In this document: piece after piece, positions 17,106 to 25,194 of the stretch
How the letters are laid out: each line of letters opens with the position of its first letter
Position numbering within the stretch: position 1 is the first letter of the stretch
Assembly (NCBI GenBank): GCA_027487485.1
Contig: JAIYDN010000002.1
Span: forward strand, 41,633 to 105,632
Length of the DNA: 64,000 nucleotides
Direction of reading: 5' to 3'
From: Planctomycetaceae bacterium
GTDB lineage: Bacteria; Planctomycetota; Planctomycetia; Pirellulales; Pirellulaceae
The notes under the pieces: generated by a model
Seen by the model: the letters and a program-made list of their open reading frames with translations, nothing else
Databases searched by the model: none
Told to the model about the DNA's origin: nothing
Position numbers and translations under genes: made by a program

Positions 17106-17726
17106 GTGAACTTCACACGTATCTTTGTCGTTAGTGCTCAAGACATCTTTCGAATGGGTGTGAAATGCGTTGTGCATAATGAGCCATGGTTGCGGGTTGT
17201 TGGCGATGAACCAAATCTTGCGGTTGCAACGGAGTCCATCCAATCCTCTTCGCCCGACTTGATCATTCTAGATCTTCAAAACGTTGATCTGATGCGAGAT
17301 TTGACGCGGCTAGTTCGTTGCAGTCGGATTCCATCGCCTAAAGCAATCGTAGTCACAGCCGCTTCGACCGACTTTGAGATCGCGCAGTGTATACAGGCCG
17401 GAGTTAACGGAATCATTTGTCGCAACATCCAGCAAGGCGAAATGATTATTGCCATTCGCGAAGTTCTCGAAGGGCGAACCCACTTCTGCTCGCGTACGAA
17501 CGGAAGGCTTGCTAGGGATATAAAGAATAGATCGCTTACAAGTCGGGAATTAGAGGTACTTCAGCTTTTGGCCTTCGGGTTCTCCAACAAAGAGATAGCG
17601 AAAAGACTCGATATTGGAGTGGGTACGGTCAAAACGCATCTGATCAATATCAACGCAAAGCTTAAGGTCACAACACGCACAGAAGCCGTATTTCATGGAG
17701 TCCAACAACGATTGATTACCATCTAG
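17106..17726 (+). CDS. NarL/LuxR-type response regulator with degenerate receiver
   Basis: An N-terminal receiver-like domain (FVVSAQDIFRMGVK ... DLIILDLQNVD ... AIVVTAAS) is followed by a LuxR HTH (LTSRELEVLQLLAFGFSNKEI, then AKRLDIGVGTVKTHLININ). The Asp of LILD is kept. The acidic pair normally at the start (ADDHxxxREG) reads VSAQDIFRMG, so the metal pocket is altered and phosphorylation may be lost. The frame is open further upstream; I prefer GTG 17106 because it places the first receiver strand at the N-terminus. About 206 aa. No partner kinase is adjacent. It has no island promoter motif. Confidence 0.82.
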   Translation: MNFTRIFVVSAQDIFRMGVKCVVHNEPWLRVVGDEPNLAVATESIQSSSPDLIILDLQNVDLMRDLTRLVRCSRIPSPKAIVVTAASTDFEIAQCIQAGVNGIICRNIQQGEMIIAIREVLEGRTHFCSRTNGRLARDIKNRSLTSRELEVLQLLAFGFSNKEIAKRLDIGVGTVKTHLININAKLKVTTRTEAVFHGVQQRLITI

Positions 17727-17766
17727 TTATCGGGCGATCTTGGTCCATAAATTCTCCGAAATGCTT

Positions 17767-17793
17767 GGTAAGACTTCGCTTTCTTGCGACGTC
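17767..17793 (+). promoter_or_regulatory. Island ECF-type promoter P5 (for the small ORF and cld)
   Basis: GGTAAG (17767-17772), 17 nt, CGTC (17790-17793), 116 nt before the small gene at 17909 and its follower cld. Confidence 0.72.
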
Positions 17794-17908
17794 CAAAGTG
17801 AGGTCTACCAGAAAAAATCGGCGACGTAACTACGCTTTCGTCCAAGATTTCTCGGTAGCGAATTGGCCACTATCAATCCATCAAACTCAAGAACGGAAAG
17901 AACGTCAA

Positions 17909-18112
17909 ATGTGCACACATCACACCATAATCAACAAACTTCGAACTCTACTCACCGAATTGAAAGCCCGCGAATCGAATCGAGAACGGAACAAAGTAGA
18001 CTGCGGCTGCAATGTCCCTTCACGAGTCGGAGCCGAGATTCGAGCGGCAGTGCAAGTCGAAGACCATCGAGAGCTGTGTGCTGCGATCGATGGTTGCGAT
18101 ACCACTCGGTAA
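17909..18112 (+). CDS. Small Cys/His-containing protein ahead of cld
   Basis: This 67-aa frame starts MCTHHTIINKLRTLLTELKA, contains DCGCN and a C-terminal ELCAAIDGC. I do not recognise it. The open frame extends further upstream, but the promoter motif overlaps that part, and ATG 17909 has GGAAAG-like sequence before it. Lying between promoter P5 and cld, it may be a real small protein of the response, perhaps metal-binding through its Cys and His residues. It could also be just a leader. Confidence 0.45.
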   Translation: MCTHHTIINKLRTLLTELKARESNRERNKVDCGCNVPSRVGAEIRAAVQVEDHRELCAAIDGCDTTR

Positions 18113-18174
18113 ACTACCGTTAGTCAATATTTCTAGTCGTTGCAAACACCATCAGGGACCGTCAGGAACGAGGC

Positions 18175-18867
18175 ATGTCAGCCGATAAAGCCAAAACAGA
18201 CCGCCGTGAATTCTTATCTGGTGCAATAAAGGTTGGATGCGCGGCGGCAGTCACACCAACGTACGGTTGCCCATCACTCGTCGCAAATGGAGCTGAATTA
18301 ATGCAAAATGATCCAAACCCGAGACTTTTTAGTTTCATCGGTGGCTCAAAAGGGGCCTGGAGAGTCGTTTCGTCGACCGCAATCGTCGGCGCTCCGTTAG
18401 CAGAAATATCCCACTTGGACATAGTCCAGGGAGCGGTTCAGAGCAGTGATTCAACGGGTTGGATTCTTCGCGGTGTCGCAAGCAACGAACGGTATGCAAA
18501 TCGAGAAGAGAAGACTCTCCTCTTGGAAAAGCAAGCCCCTCTTGGTCGTCCACAAGCAAATCTCTCAGCATTGATTCCGATTCGCAAGAACGCGAAGTGG
18601 TGGGCACTGACTCAAGACGAACGGCGCGCGATTTTCGAGGAACGTTCACACCACGTCACGATTGGACTGAAGTATCTGCCTGCGATAGCACGGCGATTGC
18701 ATCATTGCCGAGATTTGGCAGAACTAGAGCCCTTCGATTTCCTAACGTTGTTCGATTACACCCAAGAAAGCGAATCAGCGTTTAACGACATGCTAGCGGA
18801 GTTGAGGACAACAGAAGAATGGAAGTTCATCGAGCGCGAAGTGGATGTTAGGCTCATAAAGGCGTAG
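18175..18867 (+). CDS. cld: Tat-exported chlorite dismutase, clade 2
   Basis: Chlorite dismutase converts chlorite to chloride and O2 with heme b. This 230-aa protein starts with a Tat signal (DRREFLSGAIKV, residues 9-20) and then carries the short clade-2 Cld core known from Nitrobacter: ILRGVASNERY, GRPQANLSALIPIRKNAKWW, TQDERRAIFEERSHH, GLKYLPAIARRLHHCRD, PFDFLTLFDY and EEWKFIEREVDVRL. The proximal His160 and the catalytic distal Arg173 are both present at the required 13-residue spacing. Clade-2 enzymes are usually cytoplasmic or lack a clear export signal, so the Tat leader is notable. It is co-directional with the small ORF behind promoter P5. Confidence 0.93.
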   Translation: MSADKAKTDRREFLSGAIKVGCAAAVTPTYGCPSLVANGAELMQNDPNPRLFSFIGGSKGAWRVVSSTAIVGAPLAEISHLDIVQGAVQSSDSTGWILRGVASNERYANREEKTLLLEKQAPLGRPQANLSALIPIRKNAKWWALTQDERRAIFEERSHHVTIGLKYLPAIARRLHHCRDLAELEPFDFLTLFDYTQESESAFNDMLAELRTTEEWKFIEREVDVRLIKA

Positions 18868-19314
18868 CGGTTTCAGGGCACATTCTATTCCCATTTTCCT
18901 TTAGGAAGTCAATCGAATAGCCTATCTCATACGAGACCCGCTACAGGCTAATCTAAAAATCCACCATGTGCCCCAGTGTAAGCAGTTTACCATCGAGTCG
19001 CACATAAGCGACTCGGACCGTATCGGTCGGTTCTATCTTAGCTTGCACGTATAAACGTGTTGACGATACGCAGGTGGCAGTCGAAACAGCAATGGCGATG
19101 AAGGTGAAAGTCCTATTCACTTTCGTATCGTTCAAAAATCTGCGCTTTCTAATCGGCAAATCGAGATGATCGCGCCGAAAATCATTTGATACTGCCAAGT
19201 CTAATTGGTTTATCGAATCATTTTGCAAACAGTCGAGCTATTCAGTTCTGTTCGTGCACGTTAAAGAATGCGTCGCATGGACCAGTGGAAAGCAGACGAC
19301 AAGACAAAATTACC
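18868..19314. other. Intergenic region without a defensible gene
   Basis: A minus-strand frame (19228-18953) has a hydrophobic stretch like a signal peptide (TFTFIAIAV) but no family resemblance or clear start signal. A stem-loop GAGTCGC-acataa-GCGACTC lies near 18995-19014. I see no other feature before promoter P6. Confidence 0.4.
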
Positions 19315-19341
19315 AGTAAGCGCAAGGACCTTTGCGGCGTC
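19315..19341 (+). promoter_or_regulatory. Island ECF-type promoter P6 (for the AhpD-like gene and OYE)
   Basis: AGTAAG (19315-19320) followed by CGC, then CGTC (19338-19341) after a 17-nt spacer, 46 nt before the start at 19387. The first base differs from the GGTAAG of most copies. Confidence 0.68.
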
Positions 19342-19386
19342 CAAGATATGTTCCCAGTTTTTCAACCACACTTTGGAGATAGTTCA

Positions 19387-19932
19387 ATGTCCACAACAGT
19401 TGCCGCTTTCACTGTTCCTACCCGTGAGTCAGTTTCCCCAACCAATCAAGGCCTTTTTGACCAACTCAAGAAGGGGCTTGGGATGGTTCCTAATCTTTAT
19501 GCCACACTTGCCCACAGTGAAACGGCACTTGGAGATTACTTGACGTTGCAGAATCGCAAATCATCGCTTTCGGCCAAACAGCGCGAAGTCATCAACTTGG
19601 TCGTCAGCCAAGTCAACGAGTGCCAATATTGCCTAGCGGCCCACGCGGTCTTGGGCAAGATGAGAGGCTTTACAGATGACCAAGTGCTCGAACTGCGTCG
19701 AGGTCGTGCCAGTTTTAACATCGACCTAGATACTCTAGCTCGATTCGTGAAATCGGTAGCCGAAAACCGTGGCAAAGTGTCTGACGATGAGCGAGCTGAA
19801 TTGCTCGATGCCGGGTTCACGCAAGAGAACGTTGTCGACATTGTCATCGCTATCGGCGACAAGATTATCACCAACTACTTGCACAACATCACCGAAATAC
19901 CGGTTGATTTCCCTGCCGCGCCAGCGATCTGA
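19387..19932 (+). CDS. AhpD-like carboxymuconolactone decarboxylase-family protein, island copy
   Basis: This 181-aa protein is a paralog of the one at 3709-4290. It has GMVPNLYATLAHSETALGDYL and the redox motif VNECQYCLAAHAVLGK (CxxC plus His). Such proteins are peroxide or disulfide-linked thiol reductases. The start at 19387 is set by promoter P6, which lies inside the longer open frame. The presence of one paralog under the ECF-type promoter and another under sigma54-type control is discussed in the findings. Confidence 0.9.
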   Translation: MSTTVAAFTVPTRESVSPTNQGLFDQLKKGLGMVPNLYATLAHSETALGDYLTLQNRKSSLSAKQREVINLVVSQVNECQYCLAAHAVLGKMRGFTDDQVLELRRGRASFNIDLDTLARFVKSVAENRGKVSDDERAELLDAGFTQENVVDIVIAIGDKIITNYLHNITEIPVDFPAAPAI

Positions 19933-19975
19933 GCCGACCAAAGGCGAGTCGCCCTTCTGGCATTATGAGAAGAGA

Positions 19976-20143
19976 ATCATATTCGATCTGTACTACTACC
20001 TTGACTGGCTCGAAATGGGCCTGTCGCTACTTGCCGTATGGCTGCTCGGAAATAAAAGCCGATGGGGTTTCGCGTGTTTCGTGGTGGCAAATCTGACTTG
20101 GCTGGTTGTCGGCTCGATCGCAGGCAGCTATGGAATGTCTTAG
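19976..20143 (+). pseudogene. Membrane-protein fragment (PnuC-like helix pair)
   Basis: The frame reads LYYYLDWLEMGLSLLAVWLLGNKSRW (two parts) GFACFVVANLTWLVVG and stops soon after. The LGNKSRWGF turn between two helices resembles small membrane proteins of the nicotinamide-transporter type. There is no good start and too few helices, so it is probably a truncated gene. Otherwise 19933-20234 holds only the OYE ribosome-binding site. Confidence 0.4.
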
Positions 20144-20234
20144 GAAACGTCGCTTTTTTAGTTATGAACACCCGTGGGTTCTTTCGTTGGAAAGCTACCG
20201 CAAGTTGCATAGTACCAGCACCAGGAGCCATCAC

Positions 20235-21323
20235 ATGAACGATAATGAAGTACTATTTAATCCCTTGAAGCTAGGTGCCATTGAGACGCCGCATCGAATT
20301 TTTATGGCACCTTTGACGCGAGGTCGCTCAACCGCCCGTGTCCCGAATGCCTTGATGGCTGAGTACTATACACAGCGTGCGTCCGCTGGGTTGATCATCT
20401 CGGAGGCGACGGCCATCAGTAAACAAGGTTACGGTTGGCATGGCGCACCTGGAATCTACGAAGACCAACACGTGGAAGGTTGGAAGCGAGTTACCGATGC
20501 GGTTCATACTGCGGGCGGGCGGATGTTCTTGCAGCTATGGCACATGGGCCGCGTTTCACATCCTGACTATCAAAATGGCGAGCAACCGGTTGGTTCCAGT
20601 CCGATCGCAGCGACCGGGGAAGCCCATACACCAACAGGCAAGAAGCCTTACGTCGTGCCTCGCGAGCTTTCTAAATCCGATATCGCTTCCATTGTTGATG
20701 ATTACGCGGACGCAACGGTTCGCGCTCGTAACGCTGGGTTCGATGGTGTCGAGATTCATGGAGCGAACGGGTATTTGATCGATCAGTTCCTGCGAGACTC
20801 ATCAAACTTACGAACAGACGATTATGGTGGCTCAGTTGCTAATCGAGTTCGATTTCTTGAGGAAGTGACGCGTGCAGTGACATCAGCCTGGGCGAATAAT
20901 CGAACGGGAGTTCGACTCAGCCCTACGATGAACGGCAATGGTATGAGCGATACCGACCCGATTGGGCTCTACAGCCACGTCGCCAAGATATTGTCCGGCT
21001 TTCACTTGGCCTATGTGCATACCGCTGAAGCGATTCGTCCAGGCCGTTTGTTCAATCCTGACGTACCGCGAGTCACTCCGCATATTCGTGCGAATTACGA
21101 CGGGACGTTGATTACTAACGGGGGCTATGACAAAACGGCTGCGGCCAACGCGATTCGAACGGGAGCTGCCGATGCGGTCGCTTTTGGTCAATTCTTCATT
21201 GCCAACCCTGACTTGCCTGAACGATTCCGCATTGACGCGCAGCTGAATCGCCCTGTGCCGGAGACATTTTATGGGCCGGCGGACAGTGGGTATGTTGACT
21301 ACCCGTTTATTAGCCAAACGTAA
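20235..21323 (+). CDS. Old Yellow Enzyme-family alkene reductase (NemA-like)
   Basis: This 362-aa FMN-dependent NAD(P)H oxidoreductase reduces activated C=C bonds, quinones or nitro compounds. It starts LFNPLKLGAIETPHRIFMAPLTR, contains LQLWHMGR, the active-site EIHGANGYLIDQFLRD, NxRxDDYGGS (NLRTDDYGGS) and the C-terminal phosphate-binding GGYDKTAAA and VAFGQFFIANPDLPER. The ATG 20235 follows CAGGAGCC. It is downstream of the AhpD-like gene and probably read from P6. NemA in E. coli is known to respond to hypochlorite and electrophiles, which fits the island. Confidence 0.94.
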   Translation: MNDNEVLFNPLKLGAIETPHRIFMAPLTRGRSTARVPNALMAEYYTQRASAGLIISEATAISKQGYGWHGAPGIYEDQHVEGWKRVTDAVHTAGGRMFLQLWHMGRVSHPDYQNGEQPVGSSPIAATGEAHTPTGKKPYVVPRELSKSDIASIVDDYADATVRARNAGFDGVEIHGANGYLIDQFLRDSSNLRTDDYGGSVANRVRFLEEVTRAVTSAWANNRTGVRLSPTMNGNGMSDTDPIGLYSHVAKILSGFHLAYVHTAEAIRPGRLFNPDVPRVTPHIRANYDGTLITNGGYDKTAAANAIRTGAADAVAFGQFFIANPDLPERFRIDAQLNRPVPETFYGPADSGYVDYPFISQT

Positions 21324-21595
21324 ACCAGCAACTTCTTGCCTTGCTATCGCTAATTTTCCGTCATCCTGCAATCAACTGTCAGACCATTTGCTGAGATTGC
21401 TTGTTCTTTGCAATCGAAACCTGTCTTGTAGTTGCAAGCGAGGATAGGTTTACCAACCAGGCCGCTCAGCCCTCATATCGAAAGCTATGCGTAGCTTCGT
21501 TCCTTCGTTGAGCGAAGTCGTGATCATATCTTATATGCACCTCGCATATGATCCTGCCTTTCTGGCTAAACACTTGAGAGAATCTCGCAAATTTT

Positions 21596-21622
21596 CGTAA
21601 GGGAACATCGAGTCTTAGCGTC
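21596..21622 (+). promoter_or_regulatory. Island ECF-type promoter P7 (for the second Met-rich gene)
   Basis: CGTAAG (21596-21601), 17 nt, CGTC (21619-21622; CGTCCTAG), 88 nt before the start at 21710. The rest of 21324-21709 shows no gene; a GGTAAG at 21680 lacks a -10 partner. Confidence 0.68.
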
Positions 21623-21709
21623 CTAGATGTGTGGCTCAGGTTGAGCAACTTGCGAACTTCGAAATGGCTCGCAAATATCGGTAAGAATTCAATTCGAAGA
21701 TACGGAAGA

Positions 21710-22222
21710 ATGAAAATGAAGACACAAAAGGTTTGGCTCGGCGTTGCAAGTGTTTTGGTTCTAGGCGCTTCGGTTGCCGCGTTCGGAAAATTCACTGGCA
21801 AGCACGATTCGATGTCATCCGGAAGAACATCGCACTCGATGACGTCGGATATGGTGATGGCGTCGGATATGGTGATGGCGTCGGATATGGTGATGGCGTC
21901 GGATATGTCGATGAGCGATGCAAGTATGTCGATGTCTGAAGGCAAAATGTCAATGGCTTCGATGACATGCAATCCGGAAACTTGCGGAAGTACTGCTTGC
22001 GATGGCAACACTTGTGATAGCCCAACGTGTTCAGGTACTAGCTGCAAGTCCATGCTTAGCAAGTCGCACGAAATGGGAAGCGACAATGGTATGGCAAAGA
22101 TGTCAGATAAAGGTTCGATGCTGCCACAAATGAACGCAAACCCGTCCATGGCACCATCGATGTCCGATAACTCAATGGCACCTAAGATGAGTTCAGAGAG
22201 TATGGTCGGCCACAAAATGTAG
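21710..22222 (+). CDS. Exported methionine-rich protein with a Cys ladder (29 Met of 170 aa)
   Basis: A signal-like N-terminus (KVWLGVASVLVLGASVAAFG) is followed by a Ser/Met/Asp-rich region with three tandem SDMVMA units (18-bp DNA repeats at 21843-21907). I count 29 methionines in 170 aa (17 percent). The middle has six cysteines exactly five residues apart (87, 92, 97, 102, 107, 112), then more Met/Ser/Pro sequence. I chose ATG 21710; a second at 21716 is possible. It is unrelated in sequence to the protein at 6847-7638 but shares the idea: an exported, disordered, oxidisable sink. It lies before a terminator and the dsbD-msrA-msrPQ group. A metal-binding role is the alternative. Confidence 0.82.
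   Translation: MKMKTQKVWLGVASVLVLGASVAAFGKFTGKHDSMSSGRTSHSMTSDMVMASDMVMASDMVMASDMSMSDASMSMSEGKMSMASMTCNPETCGSTACDGNTCDSPTCSGTSCKSMLSKSHEMGSDNGMAKMSDKGSMLPQMNANPSMAPSMSDNSMAPKMSSESMVGHKM
21843..21907 (+). repeat. 18-bp tandem repeat, three full copies plus 11 nt
   Basis: The unit CGTCGGATATGGTGATGG occurs at 21843-21860, 21861-21878 and 21879-21896, then partly to 21907. It encodes the repeated hexapeptide with two Met each. The copies are identical, so the expansion is recent and can change the Met dose. Confidence 0.93.
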
Positions 22223-22274
22223 GTCCATTCGGAATCGAGCTCGCCTGTATATGAGGCTCTCTTCAAACGATTTG

Positions 22275-22299
22275 CGTGGCCGAACTAGGCCGCGTTTTT
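22275..22299 (+). terminator. Rho-independent terminator after the second Met-rich gene
   Basis: A 7-bp stem CGTGGCC / GGCCGCG (one G-T pair) with a 6-nt loop is followed by TTTTT. It separates the Met-rich gene from dsbD. Confidence 0.65.
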
Positions 22300-22382
22300 C
22301 TTTAGTCTGTTCTTTCATCGGATAGACTTTCTAACCAACGGTGGAATCAGTTTTTTTCGTTCATGTTTCCAGGAGTTCCATT

Positions 22383-24287
22383 GTGAACCACTTTATGCCA
22401 TCACAATTCTCAAAGCGCGTTGTTGCGTCGGTTGTGGTTCGCCTGTTACTTACTTTCGCCAGCACTTCGATGGCGCTCGGTGAAAACGTCGAGGTAAGCG
22501 CAAAATCCCAATGGATTTCAACAACTGAGATTGAATTGACTGTTGAAGCAACTATCGCTCCAGGAATTCATATTTATGGGCTAGAGCAATCGCGTCCAAT
22601 CCTTGCAACCAGAATACAATTCGATCAATCCGACGCGATTGAGTCTATCGGTTCATTGGAGTCGGTAACTCCTCCGAAACGCCATACTCATGAGCAACTC
22701 GGCATTGAGGTCCTCGAACATTTCGATCGAGCCCAATGGCGAACTCGTATTGTGGTTCGTAATGGCCATAAGCTGAATTCAATCAATGGATCCTTGTTTG
22801 CCCAGTCCTGCGAAGATGAAAAGTGCTTTCCTCCGGAAACTTATTTGTTTCAGACTGAGATTTCGGAACTAACCTCTGATTCCGAAGAATCTGTGGCTTT
22901 GCCAATGGCAGAAAAGCTAGGTTCCGTCACGGACGTTACAAAGCAGTCGGAAGCGATGTCCATCTTGGATAGCCTGCAGGTTACACCCTCTGCGAATCAG
23001 CAAGCAACGATCTGGTCGATCCTGCCGCTAGCATTTATAGCTGGTTTTTTGCTCAACTTCATGCCTTGCGTTTTGCCTGTGGTGGGTATCAAGCTGTTGT
23101 CGTTGGTAAAGCAATCCGAGCTGAATCGCAGACGTGTTCTGCTCACGAACGTGGTCTATTCAACAGGCCTAATCTCTGTGATGATCGTTCTGGCATCGTT
23201 GGCTGTTTTCGCTGGCTTGGGATGGGGGCAGCAATTCAGTCATCTCGGATTCAGCGTTACGTTGATAGGCCTCGTCTTTGCATTTAGCTTAAGTCTTCTC
23301 GGCGTTTGGGAACTGCCACCTATTGGACTGTCGCGAACAAAAACGGAAAGCAACGGCTATGCGTCTGCTTTTGGAAACGGGGTGTTGAGTACCGTGCTTG
23401 CAACACCGTGCAGCGGTCCATTCTTGGGTGCCGCGTTAGCTTGGGCAGTTGCTCAACCAGCGTACTGGACCTATACCATTTTTGTCGCAATCGGGTTCGG
23501 GATGGCAAGTCCGTTCTTGTTGATTGGAATGTTCCCGAAGCTAGTGCGATTCCTACCCAAACCTGGCGCATGGATGATTGTATTCAAACAGGTTACCGGA
23601 TTTGTGATGCTGGTATCGGTAGTTTACTTGATCAGCACATTGCCGACTTCTGCAGTTATCCCTACGTTGCTCTTGATATTGGGGGTTGGTATCGCTTTAT
23701 GGTTAACGAGCTTTGTGCCGGTTTACGATTCCCTATTGCGAAGGATGCGAGTCTGGTCCGTTGCGTCATTAATCGTTGCCGTCGTTGCAGTTGTCTCCTT
23801 TGGTTGGCTCAAGGGAGTTACCGATCAACGTTTCGAACGCGACGCAATTCGGTTGCTTTCGACACGCGGTTATGGCGACTCGCTTCAGCAGGTTAAAACG
23901 CTTGCCGATTCGTTGAACCAACAGCGGTCCATCGTTTGGGAGGATTTTTCGAAGGAGCGATTGGAAGAATTGCTTCAAGCTGGCAAACCCGTCTTCATAG
24001 ACTTCACGGCGGATTGGTGTTTGACATGCAAATCGAACGAACTCCTTGCAATTGAAACGGAGGATGTTGCAAACGCGCTATTGGCTGGCAATGTCGTCGC
24101 CATGAAAGCCGACAAGACAGTTCCAAATCCCAACGCGGATCAATTGTTGCGAAAGCTTGGTAACTCATCTGCCTCGATTCCCTACTACGCAGTATTCCCT
24201 GCCGGACAACCGAGTAAGCCAATCGTTATGGATGGGCTCTATTCGTCGCCCGATGTATTCGTCAAGAACATTCAATCTGCTTTTTAA
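22383..24287 (+). CDS. dsbD: DsbD-type thiol:disulfide interchange protein
   Basis: DsbD passes electrons from cytoplasmic thioredoxin across the membrane to periplasmic thiol proteins. This 634-aa version has the three parts. An N-terminal immunoglobulin-like domain has SCEDEKCFPPETY (the Cys pair of DsbD-alpha). A multi-span core has one Cys in NFMPCVLPVVGIKLLSL and one in LATPCSGPFLGAAL. The C-terminal thioredoxin domain has DFTADWCLTCK. I chose GTG 22383, preceded by CAGGAG, over the upstream GTG at 22341. It is first in a run with a DUF1223 protein, msrA, msrP and msrQ, so its likely clients are the exported Msr and thioredoxin-fold proteins (inference). Confidence 0.93.
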   Translation: MNHFMPSQFSKRVVASVVVRLLLTFASTSMALGENVEVSAKSQWISTTEIELTVEATIAPGIHIYGLEQSRPILATRIQFDQSDAIESIGSLESVTPPKRHTHEQLGIEVLEHFDRAQWRTRIVVRNGHKLNSINGSLFAQSCEDEKCFPPETYLFQTEISELTSDSEESVALPMAEKLGSVTDVTKQSEAMSILDSLQVTPSANQQATIWSILPLAFIAGFLLNFMPCVLPVVGIKLLSLVKQSELNRRRVLLTNVVYSTGLISVMIVLASLAVFAGLGWGQQFSHLGFSVTLIGLVFAFSLSLLGVWELPPIGLSRTKTESNGYASAFGNGVLSTVLATPCSGPFLGAALAWAVAQPAYWTYTIFVAIGFGMASPFLLIGMFPKLVRFLPKPGAWMIVFKQVTGFVMLVSVVYLISTLPTSAVIPTLLLILGVGIALWLTSFVPVYDSLLRRMRVWSVASLIVAVVAVVSFGWLKGVTDQRFERDAIRLLSTRGYGDSLQQVKTLADSLNQQRSIVWEDFSKERLEELLQAGKPVFIDFTADWCLTCKSNELLAIETEDVANALLAGNVVAMKADKTVPNPNADQLLRKLGNSSASIPYYAVFPAGQPSKPIVMDGLYSSPDVFVKNIQSAF

Positions 24288-24314
24288 CCGATGCCTTTAA
24301 TGGGAGAACAAATC

Positions 24315-25145
24315 ATGTTTCGAAAACTAGCTATTACTCGTTTTGTCAATCAACTATCTGGATTGAAATCGACCTTGTTGTGTGCTTTCGTTGTTGTGGC
24401 CGCAAGTTCGACATCAATTGTAAACGCTCAGCAACTAAGGCAAGTTAAAGACTCGCCTACGAAGACTTCCACAGGCTTTGCCGTACTCGAGCTGTTTACT
24501 TCGCAAGGGTGCAGCAGTTGTCCTTCGGCCGATGAGAACCTCGCTGAGATTACAAAGCAAGCTGCTTTAAAGGGTGAGAAGATTGTCACGCTGTCGTTTC
24601 ACGTTGACTACTGGAACTATCTTGGCTGGCGCGACCCATATAGCACCGCTGACGCAACGAAACGACAGAGGCTTTACGCTGGAGTTCATGGCTCGAAACA
24701 AGTCTACACGCCCCAGCTGGTAGTCAATGGAACGACTGAGTTGCTTGGTTCTAGTCGAGACAAGTCAAAGGCTGCGATTCAAACTGCAATAAAAAAGCGA
24801 CCACGATCCAACATCCAACTGACAACGACGACCGAGGGAAACAAAATTGCAGTGGAATGGAAAATCGAGGGACTGCAATCAGATGATCTTGTCAATTTGG
24901 CGTTGGTACAAAACCAAGTTGAAGATCGCGTCGAGACAGGCGAAAACAGTGGACGAACATTGAAACACGTCAATGTTGTACGAGATTTTCACGTCGTTAA
25001 TCCCGCGACTTCGAAGAACTCACTGAGTCTAACAATACCAAATGGCCTAAAAGCCGACGACCTTCATGTGGTTGCTTATCTGCAATCCCCCATGGACGCA
25101 AGCATTCATGCAGTGGCTATCGATGATATCGCATCAACAAACTGA
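24315..25145 (+). CDS. Exported DUF1223 thioredoxin-fold protein
   Basis: This 276-aa protein has a signal peptide (hydrophobic stretch, then NAQQ) and a DUF1223 domain: [20 protein letters not shown] with a CxxC active-site pair, [17 protein letters not shown] and [21 protein letters not shown]1223 proteins are predicted exported thiol proteins without known substrate. ATG 24315 follows ATGGGAG and is preferred over 24291. It follows dsbD by 27 nt and may be a DsbD partner that re-reduces MsrA or MsrB. Confidence 0.87.
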   Translation: MFRKLAITRFVNQLSGLKSTLLCAFVVVAASSTSIVNAQQLRQVKDSPTKTSTGFAVLELFTSQGCSSCPSADENLAEITKQAALKGEKIVTLSFHVDYWNYLGWRDPYSTADATKRQRLYAGVHGSKQVYTPQLVVNGTTELLGSSRDKSKAAIQTAIKKRPRSNIQLTTTTEGNKIAVEWKIEGLQSDDLVNLALVQNQVEDRVETGENSGRTLKHVNVVRDFHVVNPATSKNSLSLTIPNGLKADDLHVVAYLQSPMDASIHAVAIDDIASTN

Positions 25146-25194
25146 GCACCGAGGCTTTACCATACCTAATAAAACACTCTTGGAGAGAAGCAAC

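Noticed and set aside
21843..21907. Could the 18-bp repeats be a CRISPR array?
   Set aside because: The copies are directly adjacent without spacers, in frame inside a gene.
21466..22266. Minus-strand frame with repeated DAITIS motifs
   Set aside because: Shadow of the 18-bp repeats and Met codons of the real gene at 21710-22222, which has a signal peptide and promoter.
22492..22520. GAGGTAAGCGC inside dsbD, identical to the island -35 core
   Set aside because: No CGTC at 17 nt, and it lies within the coding sequence of the mature N-terminal domain. Probably chance.
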